Positions 1-6,979 of a stretch of DNA of 11,793 nt are shown here, piece after piece (within the stretch, counting starts at the first letter, position 1; each line of letters starts with the position of its first letter). The position numbers were made by a program, and so were the translations under genes. The DNA comes from Candidatus Nitrosymbiomonas sp. (GTDB lineage Bacteria; Sysuimicrobiota; Sysuimicrobiia; Sysuimicrobiales; Humicultoraceae), in the NCBI GenBank assembly GCA_020724185.1, contig DYHL01000067.1, positions 1 through 11,793 on the forward strand, in the 5' to 3' direction. A model generated the notes under the pieces. That model ran no database searches. It saw nothing but the letters and a program-made list of their open reading frames with translations, and was not told where the DNA came from.

Positions 1-1
1 C

Positions 2-1390
2 CCTCCGCCGGAGGCCGTGCACGAGCCCCCGGCACTGCTGTGGGTGCCGGCCGGCGTCCTGGCTTTCCCGGCGCTTCTCTTCGGGTTGGCCCCGGGCACG
101 ATCGAGCGTCTGGCCGCCCTAGCCGCGGCAGCGATCACCGGAGCACCGCGGCCCGTGGCCCTCTGGCACGGCCCGACCCTCACCGCGGCCGCGGTCACGA
201 CCATTGCAGTGGCCGGCGGATGGCTTCTCTTCAGACTGCATCCTCTAGCAGAGCGGCTGGGGCTCAGCGTGCGGTGGATGAGCGCCGGACGCCTCTACGA
301 CCGGCTTTACGCCGCCACCCTCGACGGAGCGAAGTTCCTGACAGGGCTGTACCTCACCGGCCGCCTCCACAACTACCTCGTCTACATCACGATCACGGCC
401 ATGACGCTGGTGGTTGCTGGCCTTGTCCGAACAGGCATAGCCGTGCCGGTCCTACCGGCCGGCCTCGAGCTCGGACCTGTAATCACCGTGGTCGTGGCCT
501 CCTCTGCGGCGATCGCGGCCGTGCGCCTGCGGCTGCTGCTGGGGGCCGTGCTGGCGCTGGGCGCGGCCGGGTACTCGGTCAGCCTGATCTACCTGCTGCT
601 CAGCGCACCGGACATCGCCATCACCCAGGCAGTGATAGAGACGGTTTCGCTCGTGCTCTTCCTGGTGGCGATCTCGGCTCTGGGCAAGAGCGACGCCGGA
701 CATCCCCAGATGCGCCCGGCATCCGACTGGCTGGTGGCGATCGCCGCCGGCGGGGTCAGCGCGGTGATGGCGGCGATGGTCGCCGATGTGTCCGGCCTCC
801 AGCGCATCTCCGGCGACTTCTTCACGCACGCCGCCCAGGCCGGCGGCAAGAACGTCGTAAACCTCATCATCGTGGACTTCCGGGGATGGGACACGATGGG
901 CGAGATCAGCGTGCTGGCAATCGCCGCGCTCGGGATCATCTCTCTGGCGCCATGGCGCCGGAAGCGACGGGAGGTGCACGAGACTGTGCCGCTCACCTCG
1001 CTGATCCTGCGCACAATCGCGCGCGTCGTCTCGCCCGTGATCGTGGCCTACGCGCTGTTGCTGTTGGCCACCGGCCACTACGGACCGGGCGGAGGGTTCG
1101 TCGCCGGCCTGATGGTCTCCGCCGCGGTTGTCCTGCGCTCGCAGGCCTTCGGCGCCATCCTGCTGTCCCGCCGCTGGGACGTCCTCATGGCCGTTGGGCT
1201 GGCGCTGGCCGCGGGCTCTTCCGCCATCCCACTGGTGGCAGGGAAACCGCTGCTGCAGCACACCCTGCTGACGGTCGGAGGGTACCGGCTGCCCTCTTCG
1301 CTGATCTTCGACCTAGGGGTGCTCTTACTGGTGACGGGTTCGGTGCTCTCAGCGGTGCGCTCGCTGGTGGAAGCGGCGGAGGCGGGATAA
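2..1390 (+). CDS. mrpA: Mrp antiporter subunit A fused to MrpB domain, 3' part
   Basis: This is the C-terminal part of the large antenna subunit of the Mrp Na+/H+ antiporter, an integral membrane protein. The frame is open to the window edge, so the start and the NuoL-like proton channel domain lie upstream; the GTG at 17 is not a real start. Numbering from that GTG codon, many hydrophobic segments are visible. The MrpA C-terminal signatures are PDIAITQ (198-204) and GGKNVVN (276-282), followed by VDFRGWDTMGE (286-296). After a basic linker (RRKRR, about 314-318) an MrpB domain follows, with LILRTIARVVSP (329-340) and the signature GHYGPGGGF (353-361). MrpB is a separate gene in Bacillus but is fused to MrpA in many bacteria. 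Its TAA overlaps the mrpC start by one base (TAATG), so translation is probably coupled. Recognition of the family is secure; the exact cation is not shown. Confidence 0.93.
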   Translation, partial: PPPEAVHEPPALLWVPAGVLAFPALLFGLAPGTIERLAALAAAAITGAPRPVALWHGPTLTAAAVTTIAVAGGWLLFRLHPLAERLGLSVRWMSAGRLYDRLYAATLDGAKFLTGLYLTGRLHNYLVYITITAMTLVVAGLVRTGIAVPVLPAGLELGPVITVVVASSAAIAAVRLRLLLGAVLALGAAGYSVSLIYLLLSAPDIAITQAVIETVSLVLFLVAISALGKSDAGHPQMRPASDWLVAIAAGGVSAVMAAMVADVSGLQRISGDFFTHAAQAGGKNVVNLIIVDFRGWDTMGEISVLAIAALGIISLAPWRRKRREVHETVPLTSLILRTIARVVSPVIVAYALLLLATGHYGPGGGFVAGLMVSAAVVLRSQAFGAILLSRRWDVLMAVGLALAAGSSAIPLVAGKPLLQHTLLTVGGYRLPSSLIFDLGVLLLVTGSVLSAVRSLVEAAEAG

Positions 1391-1707
1391 TGGCGACCCT
1401 GGTTGCGTTGCTGGTCGGCGTCCTGGTGACCACAGGGCTCTACCTGCTCCTGGGGAAGTCGCTGCTGCGCCAGATCATCGGCCTCTCCCTGCTCTCTCAC
1501 GCAGCCAACGTCATCATCCTACTCTCGGCCGGGCTGCGCGGCGGGGTGCCGGTGATCGGCGCCACGCGAGGTCCCATGACCGACCCACTGCCCCAGGCGC
1601 TCATCCTGACGGCCATCGTCATCTCGTTCGGCGTGACCGCGTTCCTGCTGGCGCTGGGGTACCGGATGCACCTCTTCGGCGGCGAGGAGAAGCGCGATGA
1701 TCGCTAG
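1390..1707 (+). CDS. mrpC: Mrp antiporter subunit C (NuoK-like)
   Basis: A 105-residue membrane protein, the usual length for MrpC/MnhC, which is homologous to NuoK of respiratory complex I and sits in the membrane core of the antiporter. Three hydrophobic helices are visible (about residues 3-22, 29-48 and 68-92). The family signature DPLPQALILTAIVI precedes the third helix. The ATG at 1390 overlaps the mrpA stop by one base, and GGAGG at 1378-1382 lies 7 nt upstream, which fixes the start. The C-terminus ends in a charged tail (GGEEKRDDR) and overlaps mrpD by 11 bp. Order and overlap place it in one translationally coupled operon with its neighbours. Confidence 0.95.
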   Translation: MATLVALLVGVLVTTGLYLLLGKSLLRQIIGLSLLSHAANVIILLSAGLRGGVPVIGATRGPMTDPLPQALILTAIVISFGVTAFLLALGYRMHLFGGEEKRDDR

Positions 1708-3157
1708 TCTGATCGCCGCGCTGCCGGCGCTGCCCATCATCGTGCCCCTGCTGACGGCGATCCTGCTGATCGCAGGTCCTTCGCGCCGCGCGCAGCGCAC
1801 CCTGGGGCTGGCGGGCAGTCTGGCAACGCTGGCGGCCAGCATCACGCTGGTCCTGCTGACCCGCGGCGGGCAGGTGATGCCCATCCAGGCCGGGGGTTGG
1901 GCCGCGCCCTACGGCATTACCCTGGTGGCCGACATGCTCGGCGCGCTGATGGTGCTGATCGCGGCGCTGATCGGCCTGGTCGGGCTCGTCTTCACGATCG
2001 CGGCCGGGCGCGACGACCGGTTCGTGCACGCCGGCTGGCAGTTCCTGCTCACCGGCATCAACTGGGCGTTCCTGACCGGCGACCTGTTCAACCTGTACGT
2101 GGCCTACGAGGTCATGCTGATCTCGTCCTACTTCCTGCTGACCCACGGGACCACCCAGCGGCAGGCGCGCGAGGCGTTCGGCTACGTCGCTATCAACCTG
2201 GTGGCCTCGATGTTCTTCCTGTTCGGGGTCGCGCTTGTTTACTCGGCCACCGGCACGCTGAACATGGCCCACCTGGCGGAGCGGGTGCCGCTGGCGCCCG
2301 CCGGTACTGTGCGCGCCGCCTCCATGATGCTGCTGGTGGCGTTTGGGACCAAGGCCGCGATCTTCCCCTTCTACTTCTGGCTGCCCCACGCCTATGCCAT
2401 CCCACCCGGAGGCGTGGCGGCGTTCTTCGGCGGGATGCTTACAAAGGTGGGAGTCTACTCACTGTTCCGGGTGTTTACGATCATCTTCCCCAGTGGAGGG
2501 CCGGACCCGCTGCTCCTCTGGTCTGCGTCCGCCACGATGCTGTTCGGCGTGCTGGGCGCCCTTGCCCAGGACAGCGTGCGGCGAATCCTCTCGTTCCACA
2601 TCATCAGCCAGGTCGGGTACATGATCATGGGCCTGGCGCTGGCCAGCCAGCTCGGGATCGCCGGCGGAATCTTCTACGTCCTGCACCACATCGTCGTGAA
2701 GTCGGGCCTGCTCCTGGTCGGCGGCGCCATCGAGGAGACGCAGCGCACGGACCGGCTCGACCGGCTGGGCGGTTTGGCCCGTACCAACGGCGTGCTTGCG
2801 CTGGTCTTCGTGGTGTGCGCGCTCTCGCTCGCCGGGGTACCGCCGTTCTCGGGCTTCTTCGCCAAGCTGCTGCTCATACGCGCTGGGCTGGAGGTAGGCC
2901 AGTACGGTGTGGTGGCCGTGAGCATCATCGTCAGCGTCCTGACGCTGATGTCCATGCTGAAGATCTACACGACCGTCTTCTGGGGCCCGGGGGAGCCACG
3001 GCGCGCGCCGGCCCGGCTGGTCGTGCCCGCGGCCGCGCTTGCCCTCATCACGATCGCCGTTGGGCTGCGGGCGCAGGTCCTGTACTCGCTCACCTCGACC
3101 GCGGCCGCTCACCTGACCCAACCGGCCAGGTACGTCGGCACGGTGCTGAAGAAGTAG
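1697..3157 (+). CDS. mrpD: Mrp antiporter subunit D (proton-channel-like)
   Basis: A 486-residue polytopic membrane protein of the NuoN/NuoM/NuoL family, believed to form a proton pathway in the Mrp complex. Key residues known from the family are present: E138 in YVAYEVMLISSY, matching the essential TM5 glutamate of Bacillus MrpD; K219 in FGTKAAIFPFYFWLP; K250 in GGMLTKVGVYS; and the HH-x3-K pattern at 330-335 (VLHHIVVKSG). The later helices include SLAGVPPFSGFFAK, a hallmark of the family. Length is normal (about 490-500). The ATG at 1697 lies 7 nt after GAGGAG (1684-1689) and overlaps mrpC by 11 bp. A 22 bp gap separates it from mrpE. It appears intact with no missing catalytic residue. Confidence 0.96.
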   Translation: MIASLIAALPALPIIVPLLTAILLIAGPSRRAQRTLGLAGSLATLAASITLVLLTRGGQVMPIQAGGWAAPYGITLVADMLGALMVLIAALIGLVGLVFTIAAGRDDRFVHAGWQFLLTGINWAFLTGDLFNLYVAYEVMLISSYFLLTHGTTQRQAREAFGYVAINLVASMFFLFGVALVYSATGTLNMAHLAERVPLAPAGTVRAASMMLLVAFGTKAAIFPFYFWLPHAYAIPPGGVAAFFGGMLTKVGVYSLFRVFTIIFPSGGPDPLLLWSASATMLFGVLGALAQDSVRRILSFHIISQVGYMIMGLALASQLGIAGGIFYVLHHIVVKSGLLLVGGAIEETQRTDRLDRLGGLARTNGVLALVFVVCALSLAGVPPFSGFFAKLLLIRAGLEVGQYGVVAVSIIVSVLTLMSMLKIYTTVFWGPGEPRRAPARLVVPAAALALITIAVGLRAQVLYSLTSTAAAHLTQPARYVGTVLKK

Positions 3158-3179
3158 GAGCGCTGGGGAAGCAGCAGCG

Positions 3180-3533
3180 ATGAGGACCCGGGAGATGGCG
3201 CCGCTCCGACGGATCAGGTCAGGGCTCACATGGCTGGTCACGTTCGTCTACCAGAACATCGTGGCGAATCTCACGGTGGCCGGCCTGGTGGTGCTGCGGC
3301 CGCGTCTCAATATCCGCTCGGGCATCGTACAGGTGCCGCTGGACCTCAAGACCGATGCGGGCATCACCATGCTGGCGCACTCAATCACGCTCATACCGGG
3401 CACGATGACCGTGGACGTCGCAGCGGACCGATCCCACCTGCTGGTGCACGTACTGGCCCTGGACGACCCGGCGGCCACGGTGGACGAGATCAAGCGCACG
3501 CTGGAGAGACCGATTCGGGGGTTGCTAGAATGA
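3180..3533 (+). CDS. mrpE: Mrp antiporter subunit E, short form
   Basis: A 117-residue MrpE/MnhE protein, a small membrane subunit needed for assembly or stability of the antiporter. The conserved core is clear: FVYQNIVANLTVAGLVVLRPRL, then SGIVQVPLDLKTDAGITMLAHSITLIPGT with the ensuing soluble segment TVDVAADRSHLLVHVLALDD. Many family members are about 160 residues with extra N-terminal helices. Here only one hydrophobic segment precedes the soluble core, so this is a short form. The ATG at 3180 has a weak GGGGAA about 10 nt upstream; the ATG at 3195 (residue 6) is an alternative. It overlaps mrpF by 4 bp (ATGA). Confidence 0.9.
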   Translation: MRTREMAPLRRIRSGLTWLVTFVYQNIVANLTVAGLVVLRPRLNIRSGIVQVPLDLKTDAGITMLAHSITLIPGTMTVDVAADRSHLLVHVLALDDPAATVDEIKRTLERPIRGLLE

Positions 3534-3793
3534 CGGCCGTCACCGCCGCGCTCGCCATGCTCGTGGTCGCGATGGCGCTGTGCCTGCTGCGCCTGGTACG
3601 GGGCCCGCACCTGGGCGACCGCGTGGTGGCCGGCGACACGATCGCCACGATCCTGATCATCCTGGTAACCGTGCTGGGAATGCGCGCCGCAACGCGGCTC
3701 TACGCGGATGTGGCCGCCGTGGTAGCCATCTTGGGGTTCATCGGAACCGTGGCCGCGGCGCGCTACGTGCGGGGGAGGCCTCCCATTGCGTGA
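3530..3793 (+). CDS. mrpF: Mrp antiporter subunit F
   Basis: An 87-residue, three-helix membrane protein of the MrpF/MnhF family, of normal length. Family features include the LLRLVRGPHLGDRVVAGDTI loop, where RGPxxxDRVVAxD is conserved, and a last helix DVAAVVAILGFIGTVAAARYV. The ATG at 3530 forms an ATGA overlap with the mrpE stop. A G-rich stretch (GGGGG, 3517-3521) lies 8 nt upstream, and coupling from mrpE probably drives initiation. The stop overlaps the mrpG start by 8 bp. MrpF sits beside MrpG and MrpE in the complex and has been linked to solute efflux in some Bacilli; only the family assignment is shown here. Confidence 0.94.
   Translation: MTAVTAALAMLVVAMALCLLRLVRGPHLGDRVVAGDTIATILIILVTVLGMRAATRLYADVAAVVAILGFIGTVAAARYVRGRPPIA
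3771..3788 (+). promoter_or_regulatory. Shine-Dalgarno sequence that selects the TTG start of mrpG
   Basis: GGGGGAGG at 3771-3778 is followed after 7 nt by TTG at 3786-3788. No ATG or GTG lies in the right frame at this position; the GTG at 3790 is in another frame. The site lies inside mrpF, so ribosomes finishing mrpF can reinitiate here. This supports the rare TTG start. Confidence 0.75.
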
Positions 3794-4109
3794 TACCGCG
3801 ATCGCCGTGCTGCTGCTGGCGGGATCGAGCCTCTCGCTGATCGCCGCGCTGGGGCTGCACCGTTTCGGAGATGCCTACGCGCGCCTGCACGCGGCCACGA
3901 AAGCGATCACGCTGGGGCTGGCGCTGGTGCTGACCTCGGCGATCCTGGCGCACGGGACCGACGGCCGTGAGATCGTCACGCTGCTCTTCGTGCTGCTCAC
4001 CGCTCCGGTGGGGGCGCACATGCTCTCGAAGGCGATGATCGAAACCGGGTACCGGCCGTGGGAGGAGCACGGCAGTAGGTCCCGCAGGTCCGGCAGGAGA
4101 AGTGGCTAG
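3786..4109 (+). CDS. mrpG: Mrp antiporter subunit G
   Basis: A 107-residue, three-helix membrane protein of the MrpG/MnhG family, of normal length and the last subunit of the operon. The family core is clear: LLLAGSSLSLIAALGLHRF, then GDAYARLHAATKAITLG, where RLHAATK is highly conserved, and a final helix TLLFVLLTAPVGAHMLSKA. The start is a TTG supported by a strong ribosome binding site at 3771-3778, overlapping mrpF by 8 bp. The C-terminus carries an arginine and serine rich tail (GSRSRRSGRRSG), likely cytoplasmic. With this gene the operon holds all subunits of the A/B fusion type: AB-C-D-E-F-G. A diguanylate cyclase begins 27 bp downstream with no visible terminator between. Confidence 0.94.
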   Translation: MRDTAIAVLLLAGSSLSLIAALGLHRFGDAYARLHAATKAITLGLALVLTSAILAHGTDGREIVTLLFVLLTAPVGAHMLSKAMIETGYRPWEEHGSRSRRSGRRSG

Positions 4110-4136
4110 AGATCCCATACCGGCGGAGCGGCGCGG

Positions 4137-5042
4137 ATGAGCGACGGGAACGGGTTCTGGAAAATGGTCCTCGACCATGTCCACGATGGGGTCTACGTCA
4201 CGGACACCGAGAGGAAGATCGTCTACTGGAACCAGGGCGCCGAGCGCATCACCGGCTATCTGAGCGATCGGGTCGTCGGGTCGCGATGCTCGGACGACAT
4301 CCTGAACCACGTCAACGACGCCGGCGAGAAGCTGTGCGAGATCGCCTGCCCCCTGGCCAAGGTGCTGGCCGACGGGGAGCAATGCGAGGCCTCTGTCTAC
4401 TTGAAGCACGCCGAGGGGCACAGGGTGCCCGTGCACATACGCGTCGCTCCCGTGCGCGGTCCTGACCAGAGGGTCATCGGTGCGGTCGAGACGTTCAGCG
4501 ACAACACCAGGCTGGTAACGGCCCTCGGGCGCGCATCCGACTTCGAGCGGGCCGCCCTGCAGGACGCCCTCACGGGTGTGGGCAACAGGAAGATGAGCGA
4601 GACGCGAATCGTGGCGGCGCTTACGGAGTCCTGGGGGTCGAACGTCCACACCGGCATCTTGATGGTTGATGGGGATGGGTTCAAGAACATCAACGATGCC
4701 CACGGTCACCAGGTCGGGGACAGGGCCCTCAAGATAGTAGCCGACACGATCCGGCTCGCCATCCGCGCGTCCGACCTGGTCTGCCGGTGGGGCGGGGACG
4801 AGTTCCTGGTGCTCCTGCCCGGGCTCGACGAGCGCGCCCTCCCGGGAGTCGCGCACAAGCTGTGTGCCCTGGTGAGTGCCACTGACCTGCGGACCGCGAG
4901 CGGCCCCGTCGCCCTGACGGTCTCGGTCGGGGCCACGATGACCCGGACGGACGACACCCCTGAGTCGCTCCTGGAGAGGGTGGACGGACTCCTCTACCAG
5001 AGCAAGAGCGCTGGCCGGAACAGGACATCGGTCTCACCCTAG
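4137..5042 (+). CDS. PAS-GGDEF diguanylate cyclase
   Basis: A 301-residue soluble protein that should make cyclic di-GMP from two GTP. An N-terminal PAS domain (about 8-125: FWKMVLDHVHDGVYVTD, IVYWNQGAERITGY) is followed by a GGDEF domain (about 140-298). Catalytic features are intact: D178 in MVDGDGFKNIND, the NxND substrate segment, and GGDEF at 219-223. An RxxD inhibition site (R210-A-S-D213) lies exactly five residues before GGDEF, so product feedback is likely. No membrane segment or EAL domain is seen. The PAS domain has four cysteines (C51, C67, C71, C83) that could sense redox state or bind a metal; this is inference. The ATG has CGGCGGAG (4121-4128) 8 nt upstream. It lies 27 bp after mrpG and is probably co-transcribed with the antiporter. 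Confidence 0.93.
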   Translation: MSDGNGFWKMVLDHVHDGVYVTDTERKIVYWNQGAERITGYLSDRVVGSRCSDDILNHVNDAGEKLCEIACPLAKVLADGEQCEASVYLKHAEGHRVPVHIRVAPVRGPDQRVIGAVETFSDNTRLVTALGRASDFERAALQDALTGVGNRKMSETRIVAALTESWGSNVHTGILMVDGDGFKNINDAHGHQVGDRALKIVADTIRLAIRASDLVCRWGGDEFLVLLPGLDERALPGVAHKLCALVSATDLRTASGPVALTVSVGATMTRTDDTPESLLERVDGLLYQSKSAGRNRTSVSP

Positions 5043-5072
5043 AGCCGCCGTCGGTTACACCCAGAGCCGCCG
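5041..5072 (+). repeat. Short direct repeat AGAGCCGCCG after the cyclase gene
   Basis: The 10-mer AGAGCCGCCG occurs at 5041-5050, overlapping the cyclase stop, and again at 5063-5072. In GC-rich DNA this may be chance. It marks the left edge of the restriction-modification insert and could be a remnant of an insertion event. No matching copy was found by eye at the right edge, and no T-run follows, so it is not a terminator. Confidence 0.3.
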
Positions 5073-5146
5073 GCCGCGACACGTCTGAAATCACCGCAAG
5101 AACCGGGCCGCGCTCCCGATCTACTGGCAGGGAGGTCATCGGATCA

Positions 5147-5155
5147 TGCTAGAAT
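5147..5155 (+). promoter_or_regulatory. Extended -10 promoter candidate for the methyltransferase
   Basis: TGCTAGAAT reads as an extended -10 element (TGn plus TAGAAT, 5 of 6 matches to TATAAT). It lies 27 nt before the ATG at 5182, giving a leader of roughly 20 nt. No good -35 hexamer stands 17 nt upstream, which an extended -10 can do without. The 139 bp gap is the first non-coding gap of any size since the window start, so an own promoter is expected here. Confidence 0.5.
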
Positions 5156-5181
5156 CTGCTTGACGGGGGTGGCGCGTCCAA

Positions 5182-6129
5182 ATGGCAAGAGCGAGCGGGC
5201 ACCCAGAGAAGACAACCCCGCATGTCGCCGGCAGCCCCACGGTGGAGCCGAAGAGAGAGGGAACCCACCACATCCTCCACCTGGGGGACGCACGCGACCT
5301 TGATTGGATTCCCGCCTCATCGGTCCATCTCGTTCTGACATCGCCTCCATACTGGACGTTGAAGAAGTACAATGACCACCCAGACCAGCTCGGCGACATA
5401 GCGGACTACGGTGCGTTTCTTGACGAGATCGACAAGGTCTGGAAGCATTGCCACCGCGTCCTGGTAGAGGGCGGCCGAATCGTGTGCGTCGTCGGGGATG
5501 TGTGCATCGCCCGGCGCAGGAACAACGGCCGACACCTCGTTGTGCCCCTGCATGCCGATATCTCGGTTCGTGCGCGGCGCATAGGGTTCGACTATCTCAC
5601 CCCCATTCTCTGGTACAAGATAGCGAATGCGAGCTACGAGGTTGAGAACGGATCATCGTTCCTGGGGAAGCCCTTCGAGCCGAACGCTATCATCAAGAAC
5701 GACATCGAGTACATACTCATGCTCCGGAAACCCGGAGGCTATCGAAAGCCAACCGAGGAGCAACGAAGAGCGTCAAAGATCTCCAAGGACGAACACGCCC
5801 GGCTGTTCCGGTCAATCTGGGCAGATCTGCCAGGCGCCTCGACGCGTGAGCATCCGGCCCCGTTTCCGGTCGAACTGGCTCACCGGATAGTGAGGATGTT
5901 CTCCTTCGTAGGCGATACGGTCTTGGATCCGTTCAGTGGCACCGGGTCCACAGCCTTGGGCGCGCTCAAGGCCGGGCGGAATAGCATTAGCGTTGAGGTT
6001 GATCCTCGCTACTTCGACCTGTCAAGGCGTCGCCTGGAAGGCGAACTCAGTCAGATGTCGGTATTCCCGGGCGAGCCTATGCCCACCCTGGCAACCCAGA
6101 GGTCCGCTCAGGCAAAGCGTCCTTCATAG
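5182..6129 (+). CDS. Beta-class SPPY-type DNA methyltransferase, probably N4-cytosine
   Basis: A 315-residue AdoMet-dependent DNA methyltransferase that adds a methyl group to an exocyclic amino group in its recognition site. Motif IV is TSPPYW (53-58), the S-P-P-Y form typical of N4-cytosine enzymes though also found in some N6-adenine ones. The AdoMet motif I, DPFSGTGST (249-257), comes after it, so motif order is IV then I, the beta class. A conserved middle section (GKPFEPNAIIKNDIEYILMLRK, split across 162-183) and PFPVELAHRIV (228-237) also fit the DNA methylase N-4/N-6 family. The region between about 184 and 225 probably reads the target. ATG at 5182 follows a G-rich stretch (GGGGGTGG, 5165-5172). 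The gene is AT-richer than its neighbours and its 3' end overlaps a convergent nuclease candidate by 22 bp, so it likely protects host DNA from it. Confidence 0.92.
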   Translation: MARASGHPEKTTPHVAGSPTVEPKREGTHHILHLGDARDLDWIPASSVHLVLTSPPYWTLKKYNDHPDQLGDIADYGAFLDEIDKVWKHCHRVLVEGGRIVCVVGDVCIARRRNNGRHLVVPLHADISVRARRIGFDYLTPILWYKIANASYEVENGSSFLGKPFEPNAIIKNDIEYILMLRKPGGYRKPTEEQRRASKISKDEHARLFRSIWADLPGASTREHPAPFPVELAHRIVRMFSFVGDTVLDPFSGTGSTALGALKAGRNSISVEVDPRYFDLSRRRLEGELSQMSVFPGEPMPTLATQRSAQAKRPS

Positions 6130-6842
6130 AACCGGACGATCCGTGCTACCAAGGCGTCGTAGTGATCAGGGGCCCCTGGTTGCGGGGCGGGTGGCTCTGT
6201 CCAGAGTGTCGCCGGCCCTTGATTGTCGCATCTGACGACAATAGTCGCGTATGCGTCGAAGCCAACGCTGCTTGCATCATCGCGAACAGGCAAGCCGCGC
6301 AGGTGGCGCACCATCTTCTCTGTCACCTCGGGTTGACTGTGCTGAGTGATGAAGAGATCCCGCCGCGCCGCCGTCTGGCGGAGCGGCGAAGCGAACTCTT
6401 CCGCGATGTTCACAACGGTGATCCCTGCGGCAATTGCATCCTGGCGCCCGGAGTGCACAATGCCGTGCGCAGAGTTCAGCTCATCGAAGACACGCGGTTG
6501 GGACTTCCCGTGTTCGGTCATCACTGATTTTGCCTCGCACGCAATGAGGATATCTCCAATTCTGCCTCCACCTCGCGCGCTGGAATCGGCGCTTACCAGG
6601 GTGTCAGTGGGCAAGCCGACCGCGAGGTCAAGGGTCTTGGCCTTGAGAGTTCTCGGGAACAGGAATCGGACATTGGTGCCCCAGATGACTCTCCCAGCCT
6701 CAATCCTATCTGCCAGAACAGAAGAGTGCTCGATGAGGTCCTCCATGACGAAGCGGCAGAGGGCAATCGAGTGGGCGTCGCTGCGGGAGTGGTACCGGTA
6801 GACGTGTCCAAAGCGCCGGTCCACGTGTTCGTGCTGGCTCAT
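6108..6842 (-). CDS. Putative restriction endonuclease (PD-(D/E)xK-like) paired with the methyltransferase
   Basis: No named family is recognised with certainty. From the ATG at 6842 the protein has 244 residues and no signal peptide or membrane segment. A possible PD-(D/E)xK active site is visible: D72 in KTLDLAVG, then a beta-like strand GDILIACEAK ending in E103-A-K105. Further conserved-looking stretches are RYHSRSDAHS (16-25), RVFDELNSAHGIVHSG (117-132) and GITVVNIAEEFASPLRQ (140-156). The convergent overlap with a DNA methyltransferase suggests the cognate restriction enzyme of a type II system; this rests on context plus one motif. The start is uncertain: an in-frame TTG at 6918-6920 would add 26 residues, and the frame stays open further upstream without ATG, GTG or TTG. 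Neither start has a clear ribosome binding site. Confidence 0.68.
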   Translation of the reverse strand: MSQHEHVDRRFGHVYRYHSRSDAHSIALCRFVMEDLIEHSSVLADRIEAGRVIWGTNVRFLFPRTLKAKTLDLAVGLPTDTLVSADSSARGGGRIGDILIACEAKSVMTEHGKSQPRVFDELNSAHGIVHSGRQDAIAAGITVVNIAEEFASPLRQTAARRDLFITQHSQPEVTEKMVRHLRGLPVRDDASSVGFDAYATIVVRCDNQGPATLWTEPPAPQPGAPDHYDALVARIVRFYEGRFA

Positions 6843-6943
6843 CCAGTCGGCGTATCGCAGGGGTGCCTTCGCAAGGGTCGAGTGTTCTACCCCTACCTGG
6901 CAGATGCCTGCCCCACCCAACCCAGGTATCTGTGAAGGAACTC

Positions 6944-6972
6944 TTGCAATCTCCCTCCAATTGTAGGAGTAT
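6944..6972 (+). promoter_or_regulatory. Weak promoter candidate upstream of the RpiR gene
   Basis: TTGCAA (6944-6949, 4 of 6 to TTGACA) is separated by 17 nt from GAGTAT (6967-6972, only 3 of 6 to TATAAT). Spacing is ideal but the -10 is poor. It would start transcription just before the ribosome binding site at 6980, leaving almost no leader. Read as a possibility only. Confidence 0.25.
6960..6965 (-). promoter_or_regulatory. Possible -10 box for the nuclease gene
   Basis: On the minus strand this hexamer reads TACAAT (5 of 6 to TATAAT). It would give a start near 6953 and a leader of about 110 nt to the ATG at 6842, or about 33 nt to the TTG at 6920. No -35 element is visible at 16-18 nt upstream, so support is weak. 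Confidence 0.25.
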
Positions 6973-6979
6973 CTTTCAT

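Noticed and set aside
452..1261. Long minus-strand open frame opposite mrpA
   Set aside because: It is Gln, His, Arg and Asp rich with no domain-like pattern and lies opposite a clear membrane protein gene. The same holds for those at 1619-2389, 2459-3241 and 3738-4856.
40..1707. A long + strand open frame running through mrpA into mrpC
   Set aside because: Only its last part (1390-1707) is protein-like and is mrpC. The rest is Arg, Gly and Pro rich shadow sequence typical of GC-rich DNA.
1897..3183. Second open frame inside mrpD
   Set aside because: Arg/Pro-rich shadow of mrpD without hydrophobic segments or motifs.
5041..5181. Rho-independent terminator after the cyclase gene
   Set aside because: GC-rich repeats are present, but no clear stem-loop followed by a T-run was found.
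6162..6801. Plus-strand open frames across the nuclease gene
   Set aside because: The minus-strand frame has coherent strands, a D...ExK motif and a convergent methyltransferase partner. The plus-strand texts are not protein-like.
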